Assembly: GCA_964576115.1 (NCBI GenBank)
Contig: CAZNUA010000013.1
Coordinates: 1-27,926 of the forward strand
DNA from: CAYSYY01 sp964576115 [NCBI: uncultured Gemmatimonadota bacterium]
GTDB taxonomy: Bacteria > Blakebacterota > Blakebacteria > Blakebacterales
Direction of reading: 5' to 3'
Length of the DNA: 27,926 nt
This document shows positions 13,991 through 22,636 of this stretch, piece after piece. Position 1 is the first letter of the stretch; every line of letters starts with the position of its first letter. Below the pieces are notes generated by a model that saw only the letters and a program-made list of their open reading frames with translations, was not told where the DNA came from and ran no database searches. The translations under genes and the position numbers were made by a program.

Positions 13991-16453
13991 ATGGTCACGC
14001 TGCTCCAGGACCTGCGTTTCGGCGCCAGACTGCTCCTGAAAGAAAAGGCTTTCACGATCACGGCCCTGCTGACCCTGGCGGTCTGCATCGGGGCCAACGC
14101 GACCATCTTCAGCGCCATCAACACCATCCTGCTGCGGCCGCTGCCCTTTGCCGACGCCGACCGGCTGGTGACCGTCTTCAATTCGTATCCTGGCGCCGGG
14201 GCACCGATCGGCTCGAACGCCTCAGCCGACTACTTCTTCCGCCGCGAGGCGGTCGAGGCCTTCGCCGATCTGGCCCTGTACCAGAACTACGCCAACACCA
14301 TCGGGGAGGGAGAGAGCCCGGTCCGGGTCATGAGCACCCGGATCACCCCCTCCTTCTTCACCACCCTCGGGGTCGAGCCGGCCCTGGGGCGCACCTTCAC
14401 CGACGAGGCCATGGACATCGGCAGGCAGTTCGAGATCGTCCTCGACCACGGTTTCTGGCAGGAACGCTTCGCGGCCGACCCCGGAGTGCTGGGACAGGAG
14501 CTGCGCGTCGACGGCACCGACTACACCATCGTCGGGGTCATGCCGGCCGACTTCAGGTTCGGTGATCGGGAGACGAGTTTCTACCTGCCGATTCCCCTCT
14601 CCGAACAGGAGCGGGGGCTGGAGAACCTGCACAGCAACAGCTACGAGATGATCGCCCGGCTGGCACCGGGATCCTCTGTCGAGCAGGCGACCGAGCAGAT
14701 CGAGGCGCTGAATGCCTCACTCACGGCGCAGTCCCCGATTCCCGATGCCGCTCGGCTCCTGGCCGACACCGGCTTCCACACCGAGGTCCACCCAAGGCAG
14801 GATTTTCTGGTGCGGGACATCGCTCCCTCCCTCTACATGCTCTGGGCGGGTGTCCTGCTGGTGCTGCTGATCGGCTGTGTCAACATCGCCAATCTGCAGC
14901 TGGCCCGGGCCCGGGCCCGGCTGGCCGAGGTAGCGACCCGTTTCGCGATCGGAGCCTCGCGCGCCCGCCTGACCCGTCAGCTCCTGAGCGAGAGTGTCCT
15001 GCTGGCCGTGGCGGGCGGCGGACTCGGTCTGGGTGTGGCGGCCCTGGGGCTCAAACTTCTCGAAGTGCTTGGTGCTCAGCAGCTGCCGCGGGGAACCGAT
15101 ATTGGTCTCGATACGACGGTGCTCCTGTTCACCCTCATCCTTGCTGTCGGCTCGGGCGTCATCTTCGGTGCCATTCCCCTCTTCAGCCTCTTCCGAATGG
15201 ATCTGAGCACCGTTTTCCGGCAGGAGAGCCGCACCGCGACAGCCGGGCGCCGAACCCTGCTGCTGCGCGACGCCCTGGCTGTGGTCCAGGTGGCGGTCGC
15301 CTTCGCCCTGCTCGTCGGTGCCAGTTTGCTATTTACCAGTTTCCGCCGGATGCTCGAGGTCGAGCCGGGCTTCGAACCCGAGAACGTGCTGACCGGTATG
15401 GTCATGCTCCCCGAGGCCCGTTATCCCGACGGGGCCAGCCTGCGCAGCTTCACCACCCGTCTGCTCGACGAGGTCCGCTCCATACCGGGCGTCGAAGCGG
15501 CGACGGTGACAGACATGCTTCCCTTCGGCGGCAACAACAACTCGAGTGTCATCTTCCCCGTCGGCCATGAATTCGCCGAAGGTGAGTCGATCCTCTCACC
15601 ATTCCGGACGCGGGTGACGTCGGGCTACTTCGAGACCCTGGGCATTCCCATCCTGCAGGGACGGGGGATCGAGGCCACTGACACCGGCTCATCGGAGCGG
15701 ATCGTGGTTATCGACGAGTGGCTGGCCCGGCGCTACTGGCCCGAGGAGAGTCCCGTGGGCAAGCTCATGCTGCGCGGCGCGCCGGGCATGGAGGAGGATC
15801 CCAGCCTGATCCACCGCGTGGTCGGGGTGGTGGGACAGATCCAGCAGAACAGTCTATCCGAGACCGAACACTCCGGCGCCTACTACCTGCCCATGATGCA
15901 GGGGATCGGGCGGTTTCACCGTCTGGCGGTACGCACCCGGGTCGAACCGGTCTCGCTCACCCGGCCGATCCAGGCGGCGATCGTGCGCATCGATCCCGAT
16001 CTCCCCTTCTCGGGAGTGCAGACCATGACCGGGATGATCGAGGGCTCAATGCAGGCCCGGCGGGCAACGATGCTCCTGCTGATCGTCTTCGCGGGAGTGG
16101 CACTCTTCCTGGCGGCGGTCGGGATCTACGGCGTGCTGGCGTATGTCGTGAGCCAGCGCACCCGGGAACTGGGGATCATGCTTGCTCTGGGCAGCGGGAC
16201 ACAGCGTGTCTTCGGGCTGGTGCTGCGGCAGGGACTCATCGTGCTCGGTATCGGGCTCATGGTCGGTCTGGGGCTCACCCTGGGTATCCTTGCCGGTCTG
16301 GTGCGCACCCTGCTCTTCGGGGTTCAGCCGCTCGAACCGGCGGTGTACGTGATCGTCATCGCGATCCTGGGGGCCATCGCGATCCTCGCGGCCTTCTTTC
16401 CGGCCCGGCGGGCGACCCGGATCGATCCTGTTTCGACGCTGAAATACGATTGA
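13991..16453 (+). CDS. ADOP-type orphan ABC permease 1 (MacB/FtsX fold)
   Basis: Inner-membrane permease-like protein of 820 residues with a duplicated MacB/FtsX architecture. DLRFGARLLLKEKAFTITAL (7-26) leads into the first membrane helix (22-43). A periplasmic MacB-type domain spans about 55-275 (ITPSFFTTLGVEPALGRTFT is typical). Membrane helices lie near 280-300, 330-360 and 376-400. A second unit starts near 424 (LLRDALAVVQVAVAFALLVGA) with its periplasmic part (TSGYFETLGIPILQGRG) and closing helices at 692-715, 748-775 and 790-812, ending with ARRATRIDPVSTLKYD. ATG 13991 follows GGGAG. No ABC ATPase is adjacent, as usual for these orphan permeases. Export of a lipid or peptide is inferred from MacB. 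It lacks the N-terminal prefix domain present in ADOP 2. Confidence 0.9.
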   Translation: MVTLLQDLRFGARLLLKEKAFTITALLTLAVCIGANATIFSAINTILLRPLPFADADRLVTVFNSYPGAGAPIGSNASADYFFRREAVEAFADLALYQNYANTIGEGESPVRVMSTRITPSFFTTLGVEPALGRTFTDEAMDIGRQFEIVLDHGFWQERFAADPGVLGQELRVDGTDYTIVGVMPADFRFGDRETSFYLPIPLSEQERGLENLHSNSYEMIARLAPGSSVEQATEQIEALNASLTAQSPIPDAARLLADTGFHTEVHPRQDFLVRDIAPSLYMLWAGVLLVLLIGCVNIANLQLARARARLAEVATRFAIGASRARLTRQLLSESVLLAVAGGGLGLGVAALGLKLLEVLGAQQLPRGTDIGLDTTVLLFTLILAVGSGVIFGAIPLFSLFRMDLSTVFRQESRTATAGRRTLLLRDALAVVQVAVAFALLVGASLLFTSFRRMLEVEPGFEPENVLTGMVMLPEARYPDGASLRSFTTRLLDEVRSIPGVEAATVTDMLPFGGNNNSSVIFPVGHEFAEGESILSPFRTRVTSGYFETLGIPILQGRGIEATDTGSSERIVVIDEWLARRYWPEESPVGKLMLRGAPGMEEDPSLIHRVVGVVGQIQQNSLSETEHSGAYYLPMMQGIGRFHRLAVRTRVEPVSLTRPIQAAIVRIDPDLPFSGVQTMTGMIEGSMQARRATMLLLIVFAGVALFLAAVGIYGVLAYVVSQRTRELGIMLALGSGTQRVFGLVLRQGLIVLGIGLMVGLGLTLGILAGLVRTLLFGVQPLEPAVYVIVIAILGAIAILAAFFPARRATRIDPVSTLKYD

Positions 16454-16488
16454 AAGACAGGCCCTCGACCCCTGGCACATGCACTTCC

Positions 16489-16526
16489 CGCGGAGTTCCG
16501 GACGCGATCGCGTCCGGATCTCCGCG
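16489..16526. terminator. 38-nt near-perfect palindrome between convergent permease genes
   Basis: CGCGGAG (16489-16495) pairs with CTCCGCG (16520-16526); inside lies the perfect 20-nt palindrome CCGGACGCGATCGCGTCCGG (16498-16517), separated from the outer arms by two bases on each side with one mismatch. It sits between the stops of the convergent genes (16453 and 16536). A T-rich stretch (TTTATTCTTCT) follows on the + strand. Likely a bidirectional terminator. Confidence 0.65.
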
Positions 16527-16535
16527 AGGAGGGAT

Positions 16536-19256
16536 TTATTCTTCTCTGACTGCGTCCACCGGATTCACACCGCGGGCCCGCCGGGCGGGCAGCCAGGCCG
16601 CCGTGAGTCCGATGGCCAGCATCAGAGCGGCTACTCCCAGCGGCAGAATGACGGTCGGTTGAGCCAGGCCGAAAAGCAGGCTGGAGAGGGCGAACATGAT
16701 GCCGATCCCCACCAGGCTGCCGATCAGCACGCCGGTCAGTGTCATGCGGCCGATCCGGACCAGAACCAGACGGGTGATGTCCGACGGGGCGGCGCCCAGC
16801 GCGAACCTGATGCCCATCTCACGCATTCGCCGCGAGACGGTGTACGAGATGACGGCGTAAATTCCCACCGCGGCGAGAATGAGCGCTATCGCGGCGAAAA
16901 CGACGAAGGCCCAGGTTCCGATCTCGATCGGCCAGAGATCGCGTCTGAGGAGCTCCTCCATGGTCGCGATCTCGAAGAGCGGCAGGTCGGGATCGATCGA
17001 CCCGAGGATTTCCTTGAGCGGCTCCACCACTGCGAGCGGGTCGCCGCCGGTGCGCGTGACCAGGTGCATCCGGTCTAAAGGAAGGGCTCCGGTCGGAATA
17101 TAGCACCCCGCCTCAGAGGAACTTTCCGGGTCGAGTCCGGTGATGTCGGCCACCACGCCGACGACTTCGATCCAGGGCCGGTCGGCCTCGACACCGCCCC
17201 AGTGCAGGCGTTTACCCAGCGGATTTTCTCCGGGCCAGTTCTGCCGGGCGAAGGTCTCGTTCACGATCACCACCGGCGGCGACCCGATGGCCTGCTCGGC
17301 GGCGGTGAAATCCCGTCCCTGGAGAAGAGGTGTCCCGACGGCGCGGAAATATCCGGATCCGATCATCCAGAAGAGGGTTATGTCGGCCGGCTCCCCCGGT
17401 TCGGTGACCCGGCCTTCGATGGTGAAGCTCCGCCCCCGGAGCGAATGTCCCTCCGGCAGACCGGTCGTGACCGAAGCGCTGATCACATCGGGCACTGCCT
17501 GCAGGCGTTCCTGCAGGGTGGTGAAGAAGGCCATTTTCTCTTCATCGGTCGGATAGGCGAAGGAGGGCAGGAAGATCGTTGCGGTGAGAAGGTTCTCTTT
17601 CTCGTAGCCGGGATCGATGGCCCGGAAGCTCAGGTAGCCCTGCATGATCAGTCCGGTCGTGGCCAGCACGATCACGGCCAGGGTCACCTCGGCCGTGACC
17701 AGGGTGCGTCGCAGGCGGCCCTCCCGCCGGCCGCTCGAGGAGGTTCCCCCCCGGGCCAGGAGCCGGGCGGGATCGGCCCGCGTTGCTCCCAGAGCCGGAG
17801 CGGTACCGAAAACGATGCCGGTCAGCACCACCAGGGCGAGGATGGCGATGAGGATGCCGGGATCGGTGCGGAAGGAGAGGTACGAGGGCAATTCGATCGG
17901 CACCCCGGCGAGAAGCAGGCGCCGGCCGGCTTCGCCGATCAGATAGCCCAGGACACCGCCCCCCAGAGCGAGCAGCAGGCTCTCGGTCAGGAGCTGGCGC
18001 ACGAGACGGCCCCGACGGGCCCCGAGCGAGGAGCGTACGGCCAGCTCGGTCTGCCGGGTGCTGTAGAGCGCCAGCATGAGATTGGCGGTGTTGGCGCAGG
18101 CCAGCAGGAGGACCAGGCAGACGACGGCGTAGATGATCAGCAGGGGTGCCTGGATATCGCGGTAGAGCCACTGGCGCAAAGGCATCACCCCGGCTGTGAT
18201 ACCCTCGTAGTCCTCGGGCCTTTCGGCCGCGATGGCAGCTGTGATGGTGGCCATCTCGGTTTGAACCGAGGTCAGGGACACATCTTCTGCCCGCCGGCCC
18301 ACCACCCAGAGAAAGTGGGCGTCCCAGAGGCTCTCGCCCTCCGGAGCCTGGATCCGGAGGGGAATATAGAAATCGGCGTTGTCGGGGAAGCGGAATGCCT
18401 CGGGGGCGATCCCGATCACTTCATAGTGTTCTTCATCCAGGGTAACGGTCCGACCCACGAGGTCGGGATCGGCTCCCCAGCGACGGTGCCAGAGACTGTG
18501 AGAGACCACGGTCACGGCCGGAGCGTCGGGATCGAAATCGTTGGTGGCCATGAACCGGCCGCATGCCGGGGCGATCCCGAGCACACCGAAAAGATCACCC
18601 GCAAACCGCGCGACGCGCAGTCGCTCCGGCTCGCCCGCCCCGGTGAGGTTGCGGTCGTCGGCATGGTAGGCGGCCAGGTTCTCGAAACTGCCGGCCCGTT
18701 CCCGCCAGATCTCGTAGGCGGGAGGGGAGATCCCCATGCGGGAGCCGCCGTACTCGGCGCTCCGTTCGCAGAGAAAAAGCAGACGATCGCCTTCGGCGTA
18801 GGGCAGGGGGCGCATCAGCACGGCATGCAGCAGGCTGTAAATGGTGGTATTGGCGCCGATCCCGACCGCGATGGTGAGCAGGGCCGCCACGGTGAAGGCG
18901 GGCCGCTTGAACAGGGTACGCAGGCCGTGCCGCACGTCGTGACGCAGGGCGGTTGTGAAGCCGTCCCGCTCGCGGCTCTCCCCCCAGCCGTGCGATGACC
19001 TGCGGTAACGCCGGGCGGCCAGGATCACGTCGGCGTCGCGGCTGCGGCCCCGTCTGAGAGCGGCGGCGAGGAAAGCCGCCCCCAGGGCCAGGCATTCGCG
19101 CCAGTACCAGAGTCGGGCCCGGGTCGGGCCGAGACGGGGCACGATCTGGTCGACATACTCCTCGGCCAGTTCGGCTGAAACGACCGGGCGGGCCGTGCGC
19201 GGCAGGACGAGGCGCAGCAGGGCCGTCGGCAGGCGGGGCAGGTCGAGGCCGGCCAT
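16536..19256 (-). CDS. ADOP-type orphan ABC permease 2 with permease prefix domain
   Basis: 906-residue inner-membrane protein. Residues 1-95 are a prefix domain (LPRTARPVVSAELAEEYVDQ, RARLWYWRECLALGAAFLAA) like 'permease prefix domain 2' of PadR-linked permeases. DVRHGLRTLFKRPAFTVAAL (107-126) then starts the MacB/FtsX core, duplicated as in ADOP 1, ending LPARRARGVNPVDAVREE. Hallmarks include FAGDLFGVLGIAPACGRFM and GSGYFRAVGTPLLQGRDF. The start is ATG 19256, sharing one base with the TGA of padR2 (TGATG), so the pair is translationally coupled; the open frame upstream to 19481 is just padR2 in another frame. No ATPase gene is adjacent. Function beyond MacB-like transport is unknown. Confidence 0.9.
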   Translation of the reverse strand: MAGLDLPRLPTALLRLVLPRTARPVVSAELAEEYVDQIVPRLGPTRARLWYWRECLALGAAFLAAALRRGRSRDADVILAARRYRRSSHGWGESRERDGFTTALRHDVRHGLRTLFKRPAFTVAALLTIAVGIGANTTIYSLLHAVLMRPLPYAEGDRLLFLCERSAEYGGSRMGISPPAYEIWRERAGSFENLAAYHADDRNLTGAGEPERLRVARFAGDLFGVLGIAPACGRFMATNDFDPDAPAVTVVSHSLWHRRWGADPDLVGRTVTLDEEHYEVIGIAPEAFRFPDNADFYIPLRIQAPEGESLWDAHFLWVVGRRAEDVSLTSVQTEMATITAAIAAERPEDYEGITAGVMPLRQWLYRDIQAPLLIIYAVVCLVLLLACANTANLMLALYSTRQTELAVRSSLGARRGRLVRQLLTESLLLALGGGVLGYLIGEAGRRLLLAGVPIELPSYLSFRTDPGILIAILALVVLTGIVFGTAPALGATRADPARLLARGGTSSSGRREGRLRRTLVTAEVTLAVIVLATTGLIMQGYLSFRAIDPGYEKENLLTATIFLPSFAYPTDEEKMAFFTTLQERLQAVPDVISASVTTGLPEGHSLRGRSFTIEGRVTEPGEPADITLFWMIGSGYFRAVGTPLLQGRDFTAAEQAIGSPPVVIVNETFARQNWPGENPLGKRLHWGGVEADRPWIEVVGVVADITGLDPESSSEAGCYIPTGALPLDRMHLVTRTGGDPLAVVEPLKEILGSIDPDLPLFEIATMEELLRRDLWPIEIGTWAFVVFAAIALILAAVGIYAVISYTVSRRMREMGIRFALGAAPSDITRLVLVRIGRMTLTGVLIGSLVGIGIMFALSSLLFGLAQPTVILPLGVAALMLAIGLTAAWLPARRARGVNPVDAVREE

Positions 19257-19588
19257 CAGAGATCCCCCAGAACCGGCTCGAGCCCGGACCACATGCTCTG
19301 CAGGGCGGTACGGGCTGCGGCCAGCGCCTCGATACCCTCGGGCTCGACCGCGTAGTACCGCCGCACCATGCCGGTCCGGGGCCCCGGGGAATCGGCCTTG
19401 GCCGAACTCAGCACGCCTTTTTCTTCGAGCCGGTCGAGAGTGGTGTAGACGGCGCCGCGGGAAACACTGCGCCCGGTGCACTCCTCGATCTCGCGCCTGA
19501 TCGCCACTCCGTAGGCTTCTGTCTTCAGACGCAGGATGGCCAGCAGGACGAGCTGTTCGAATTCTCCGATCGGGGCGGCATTGCCCAC
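19256..19588 (-). CDS. PadR-family transcriptional regulator 2
   Basis: 110-residue winged-helix regulator. GEFEQLVLLAILRLKTEAYGVAIRREIEE (8-36) and SVSRGAVYTTLDRLEEKGVL (41-60) are the DNA-binding core; GMVRRYYAVEPEGIEAL (73-89) is the wing. The start is taken as GTG 19588 because GGAGG lies 6 nt upstream and MGNAAPIGEFEQLVLLA is the usual opening of ADOP-linked PadRs; the longer frame to 19633 runs into the operator repeats. It is coupled to ADOP 2, and likely represses its own operon through the repeat cluster at 19634-19690. It differs clearly in sequence from PadR 1. Confidence 0.9.
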   Translation of the reverse strand: MGNAAPIGEFEQLVLLAILRLKTEAYGVAIRREIEECTGRSVSRGAVYTTLDRLEEKGVLSSAKADSPGPRTGMVRRYYAVEPEGIEALAAARTALQSMWSGLEPVLGDL

Positions 19589-19633
19589 GGCAAACCTCCA
19601 GAACAGGGGAGATGACACAACGATCATCTCCAT

Positions 19634-19690
19634 GATGACAACATTGTGGTGACGACTACATTGTGTTCATCACGATGACGACAATGTATA
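19634..19690. promoter_or_regulatory. Three 17-bp repeats, candidate PadR2 operator cluster
   Basis: GATGACAACATTGTGGT (19634-19650), GACGACTACATTGTGTT (19651-19667) and GATGACGACAATGTATA (19674-19690): two in tandem and a third after 6 nt. TACATTGT (19658-19665) and ACAATGTA (19681-19688) also form a perfect 8-bp inverted repeat. They lie 46-102 nt upstream of padR2, where an autoregulatory operator is expected. Confidence 0.6.
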
Positions 19691-19762
19691 CGTCCCGGGG
19701 CGGACTGAAGTTTCAGCCGGATGATCGGGAAGTGCCGGACGATAGGGAGAAGACCGATCCAC

Positions 19763-20392
19763 TCATTCGGATGGTTCGGATAACCTGTCGGGCAGACCGG
19801 GCGTAGTCTCGTGCAAACCGGGCGTAGTCTCGGGCAGACCGTCGGGGGCGTTCCGGCGCAGCACCTCGTAGCCGACCACGGCCACGGCGGTGGCGACATT
19901 GAGCGAGTTCTTGTAACCGAAGGTCGGGATGTGCACGCAGCCGTCGCAGAGTTCGAGGACAGACCGGTCGACCCCCAGGGCTTCGTTGCCGAACACCAGG
20001 GCTACCGGCTCGGGATAGTCGGTCCGGTCATAAAGCACCGCGTGCGAGGTGGTCTCGACCGCCCAGACCGGCAGGCCGTTCTGCTGCAGCTCCCGGACGG
20101 CGGCACGGGTGTCGTCGACATGCCGCCAGGGCACGTACGCGATGGTGCCCAGCGAGGTCTTCTCGAGTTTGCGGTGAGGGGGGTGGGCGGTGTAGCCGCA
20201 GAGGACGAGTTCGGCCGCCCGCATGGTGTCGCACAGGCGGAAGATCGCTCCGACATTGAAAGCGCTGCGCAGATTGTCGAGGACGATCGTCAGGGGTGCC
20301 CGGGGCAGGCGCCGGTAGTCGTCGAGGGGCAGGTCGCGGTCGAAACTGCGGACCTCGAAATTGGTTTCCATGTCGCCGCGCTCGCGGGCCAT
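19763..20392 (-). CDS. SpoU/TrmH-family RNA 2'-O-methyltransferase
   Basis: SPOUT-class, SAM-dependent enzyme that methylates a ribose 2'-OH in tRNA or rRNA; the exact target cannot be read. 209 residues. Motif 1: DNLRSAFNVGAIFRLCDTMR (39-58) with N46 and catalytic R52. Motif 2: LVFGNEALGVDRSVLELCD (132-150). Motif 3: HIPTFGYKNSLNVATAVAVV (154-173), forming the trefoil-knot SAM site. ATG 20392 has GGAGGCGGA directly upstream; a second Met at codon 8 is possible. The C-terminal tail (183-209) is unusual: it is encoded by a 21-bp tandem repeat giving LPETTPG and LHETTPG units, and is not part of the fold. It follows the propeller gene on the same strand after 100 nt. Confidence 0.9.
   Translation of the reverse strand: MARERGDMETNFEVRSFDRDLPLDDYRRLPRAPLTIVLDNLRSAFNVGAIFRLCDTMRAAELVLCGYTAHPPHRKLEKTSLGTIAYVPWRHVDDTRAAVRELQQNGLPVWAVETTSHAVLYDRTDYPEPVALVFGNEALGVDRSVLELCDGCVHIPTFGYKNSLNVATAVAVVGYEVLRRNAPDGLPETTPGLHETTPGLPDRLSEPSE
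19792..19840 (-). repeat. 21-bp tandem repeat in the methyltransferase C-terminus
   Basis: Two full units (19792-19812 and 19813-19833) sharing ACCGGGCGTAGTCTCG and differing at 2 of 21 positions, plus the first 7 bases of a third (19834-19840). In the gene's frame they encode seven-residue repeats and keep the frame open, so copy-number changes would only lengthen or shorten the tail. Confidence 0.75.
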
Positions 20393-20471
20393 TCCGCCTC
20401 CGATCCCGTTCTCCGGAATCCGCCTCGAAGAAACTCCGGGCGGCGTTTCATCAGCATCGGCCAGCGGCGGC

Positions 20472-20492
20472 TCGAGACCGGGGGTGTCTCGA
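20472..20492 (-). terminator. Stem-loop directly after propeller gene
   Basis: TCGAGAC (20472-20478) and GTCTCGA (20486-20492) form a perfect 7-bp stem around CGGGGGT, immediately downstream of the TAG (20493-20495) of the minus-strand propeller gene. No T-run follows on that strand, so strong termination is doubtful; it may protect the mRNA 3' end. Confidence 0.4.
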
Positions 20493-22361
20493 CTACCGGC
20501 CGGTTATTTTCACCAGACAGACATCCAACGATCCCCGGCCGGCCGAAGACGTCTGGCCGGCCAGCACGACAGAGCCGTCGGCGGTCACGACCACCGCCGC
20601 GGCCCGGTCCGAACCCGCTCCGCCGAACCGTCTCTGCCAGAGGATATCGCCCCCGGCGGACAGTTTCACCAGCGCGATTTCGTTGTCGTAGACATCTTCA
20701 CCGGCCCGGGGAGCATCGTGCATCCGCTTGCTGAGGCCGGCCACCACGAAACCGCCCCCGGGCGTCGGGGCGGCCGAGAAGCCGTAATCGTAAAAGGGAT
20801 TGGCACCGTAGTACCTCTGCCACAGTTCGTCACCCTCCGATCCGGCCCGGATTACGACCGTATCCATGAGATCGTTGCAGTCGGCATAACCGACCAGCAG
20901 GACACCGTCGCGAGCATCGGCGGCCGCCGCGCGGCACCAGTCGAAAGCGTGGCCCGCCGGGCCCCGGGCCGGATAGTGGCGGGTCCAGAGAGTGTCGCCC
21001 TCCGCATCGGTGCGCAGGAGCCAGAAATCGCTGTTGGGCCCGCCGTAGGTCAGAGTGGTTCCCGCGATCAGCAACCCGCCGTCTGAAGCGGGCAGGACCG
21101 TGCTGCCGATCTCGATCCGCTCGCCGCCGTAGGTGCGGGACCGGATCTGCTCGCCGTCGGCCCCGAGTTCGAGCAGCCAGAGGTCTTCCTCCCCGGCGCC
21201 GAAGCTGTGCGTGGAACCGCAGACGACGATATGGCCGTCGGGGCGGGGCAGGACCGAGGTCCCCATCTCCCAGCTCGGGCCGCCGAAGGTGCGCGACCAC
21301 TGCTCGTGTCCCTCCCGGTCGGTCCGGATGACCCAGAGATCCCGCGAGCCCGCGCCGAAGGAAGTCGTGAATCCGGTCACCAGATAACCGTCGGCGACCT
21401 CGGCACAGGCGTTCCCGTATTCCGAACCCGTGCCCCCGAAGGAGCGCGACCACTCGATCTGTCCCTCGGCATCGGTCTTGACGATGAGCAGGTCGGCGTC
21501 ACTGGCACCGGGGGGAAAGGTGTATCCGGTGAGCAGGAAGCCGCCGTCGGAAGTTGCGATCAGATCGCGGGCTCCGTCGGCACCGGAACCGCCGATGGTG
21601 CGCGACCACACCATCCCCTCGGCTGCGAAGCCGGCTTCGGCGGTCCCGATGTGATCGGTCCGCCCCGACCGTCGACCGCCCCGGGGCTGGCGGTCCTCGA
21701 TCAGGGTGGCGATCGCCCGGGCCTGGGCAAGGTTGTAGGTCTGCCCCCGGGCGCTGGTGATGATGTTGCCGGAGATGCAGGGCGGGGTGTCGTTACGCTC
21801 GTTGCCGACGTACTCGGCGCCGGCCGCTTCATATTCGTCCCGGAAGCGGGGCGTGCCGACCACCCGGCGGCCCCTCAGAACATCGGCCGCGGCCAGAACC
21901 CGGGTGCCCGAACAGGTGGTGAACACCGGCAGACCGGCCGCAACCGCGGTGCTGATCAGCTCGAGCGCCGGCGGACTGGCGATGATGTCCCCGTATGGAT
22001 CGGGGACGGGATTGGCGTTGCCGGGCGAGGCAGCGAGCACGAGACAGTCGAAGGCCGTGATATCGTCGATGGCGGACAGCGGCTGATCGGGAAGCAGCGG
22101 GATCGCTTCGTCGAACCGGCCCCAGAAACCGCAGGGAGTGATACGCTCGACCGCGGCCGTCTGCGTGACCTCCCAGCCGTACTCTTCGACGGCATCACGC
22201 AGCAGGAAGTAGTTGGCTCCCAGGGTTTCGGGCAGCAGAAACAGGGCCCGCAGACCGCCCTCGTCGCTTTGTGCCTGAGTGGAGCGAGGGAAAACCGGCA
22301 GGCAGAGAAGAATCGAGAGGCTGAGCCAGATGCGCTGCGGAAACAGACGAATGATCGGCAT
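20493..22361 (-). CDS. Secreted DJ-1/PfpI-like domain fused to seven-repeat propeller
   Basis: 622-residue exported protein. Residues 1-31 are a signal peptide (FPQRIWLSLSILLCLPVF, cleavage after STQAQ). Residues about 36-222 form a DJ-1/PfpI-type domain: LRALFLLPETLGANYFLLRD starts it, FDCLVLAASPGN follows, and FTTCSGTRVLAAADVLRGRR holds the nucleophile elbow with C150. Residues about 249-622 contain seven repeats of 47-60 residues, each starting like WSRTFGG, with a DGG-xx-hxG middle and D-hhhhrxD-xxG end, as in a seven-bladed beta-propeller. ATG 22361 has GGGAG upstream; the longer frame adds non-signal residues. Periplasmic or surface location is likely. The propeller repeats are common in surface proteins; the combination with DJ-1/PfpI is not one I can name. 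Confidence 0.8.
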   Translation of the reverse strand: MPIIRLFPQRIWLSLSILLCLPVFPRSTQAQSDEGGLRALFLLPETLGANYFLLRDAVEEYGWEVTQTAAVERITPCGFWGRFDEAIPLLPDQPLSAIDDITAFDCLVLAASPGNANPVPDPYGDIIASPPALELISTAVAAGLPVFTTCSGTRVLAAADVLRGRRVVGTPRFRDEYEAAGAEYVGNERNDTPPCISGNIITSARGQTYNLAQARAIATLIEDRQPRGGRRSGRTDHIGTAEAGFAAEGMVWSRTIGGSGADGARDLIATSDGGFLLTGYTFPPGASDADLLIVKTDAEGQIEWSRSFGGTGSEYGNACAEVADGYLVTGFTTSFGAGSRDLWVIRTDREGHEQWSRTFGGPSWEMGTSVLPRPDGHIVVCGSTHSFGAGEEDLWLLELGADGEQIRSRTYGGERIEIGSTVLPASDGGLLIAGTTLTYGGPNSDFWLLRTDAEGDTLWTRHYPARGPAGHAFDWCRAAAADARDGVLLVGYADCNDLMDTVVIRAGSEGDELWQRYYGANPFYDYGFSAAPTPGGGFVVAGLSKRMHDAPRAGEDVYDNEIALVKLSAGGDILWQRRFGGAGSDRAAAVVVTADGSVVLAGQTSSAGRGSLDVCLVKITGR

Positions 22362-22368
22362 GAGTGTG

Positions 22369-22401
22369 ACTCCCGGCGATTGAATTTCACTCCCGGCAAT
22401 T
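22369..22401. repeat. 13-bp direct repeat in propeller gene leader
   Basis: ACTCCCGGCGATT (22369-22381) and ACTCCCGGCAATT (22389-22401), period 20 bp, 12 of 13 identical. On the minus strand each contains GGGAG, so the gene's Shine-Dalgarno region is duplicated; only the copy nearer the start is well spaced. Confidence 0.5.
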
Positions 22402-22568
22402 CGGGTCATATCGGGGTGCGACGTTCGAGGTCTGCTGTTTTCGTCGGGCTGTGCCATGCCCGGTGGTGATCGAAGCGCACCGGCACCGTTCATGATGCAA
22501 TACGGTCGACAGCGGGGAATTGATTACTCTGAAGTGGCGCCGATTGTGCGAAGGGTCTCATATCCGCT

Positions 22569-22596
22569 TTGTCGGCCGGGAGCGCGGAATCATATT
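22569..22596 (+). promoter_or_regulatory. Possible sigma-70-like promoter of peroxiredoxin gene
   Basis: TTGTCG (22569-22574) and CATATT (22591-22596), separated by 16 nt, resemble -35 and -10 boxes (about four of six matches each), 40 nt before the peroxiredoxin start. The 275-nt divergent region has no other clear structure. Confidence 0.3.
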
Positions 22597-22636
22597 GAGT
22601 CCGTACGATCTGTGTGCGATCCCGAGGAGGACATCG

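Noticed and set aside
17202-18998. 598-residue open frame on the plus strand
   Set aside because: Antisense to ADOP permease 2, whose membrane and MacB motifs are clear; the product is Gly/Gln-rich with no recognisable domain.
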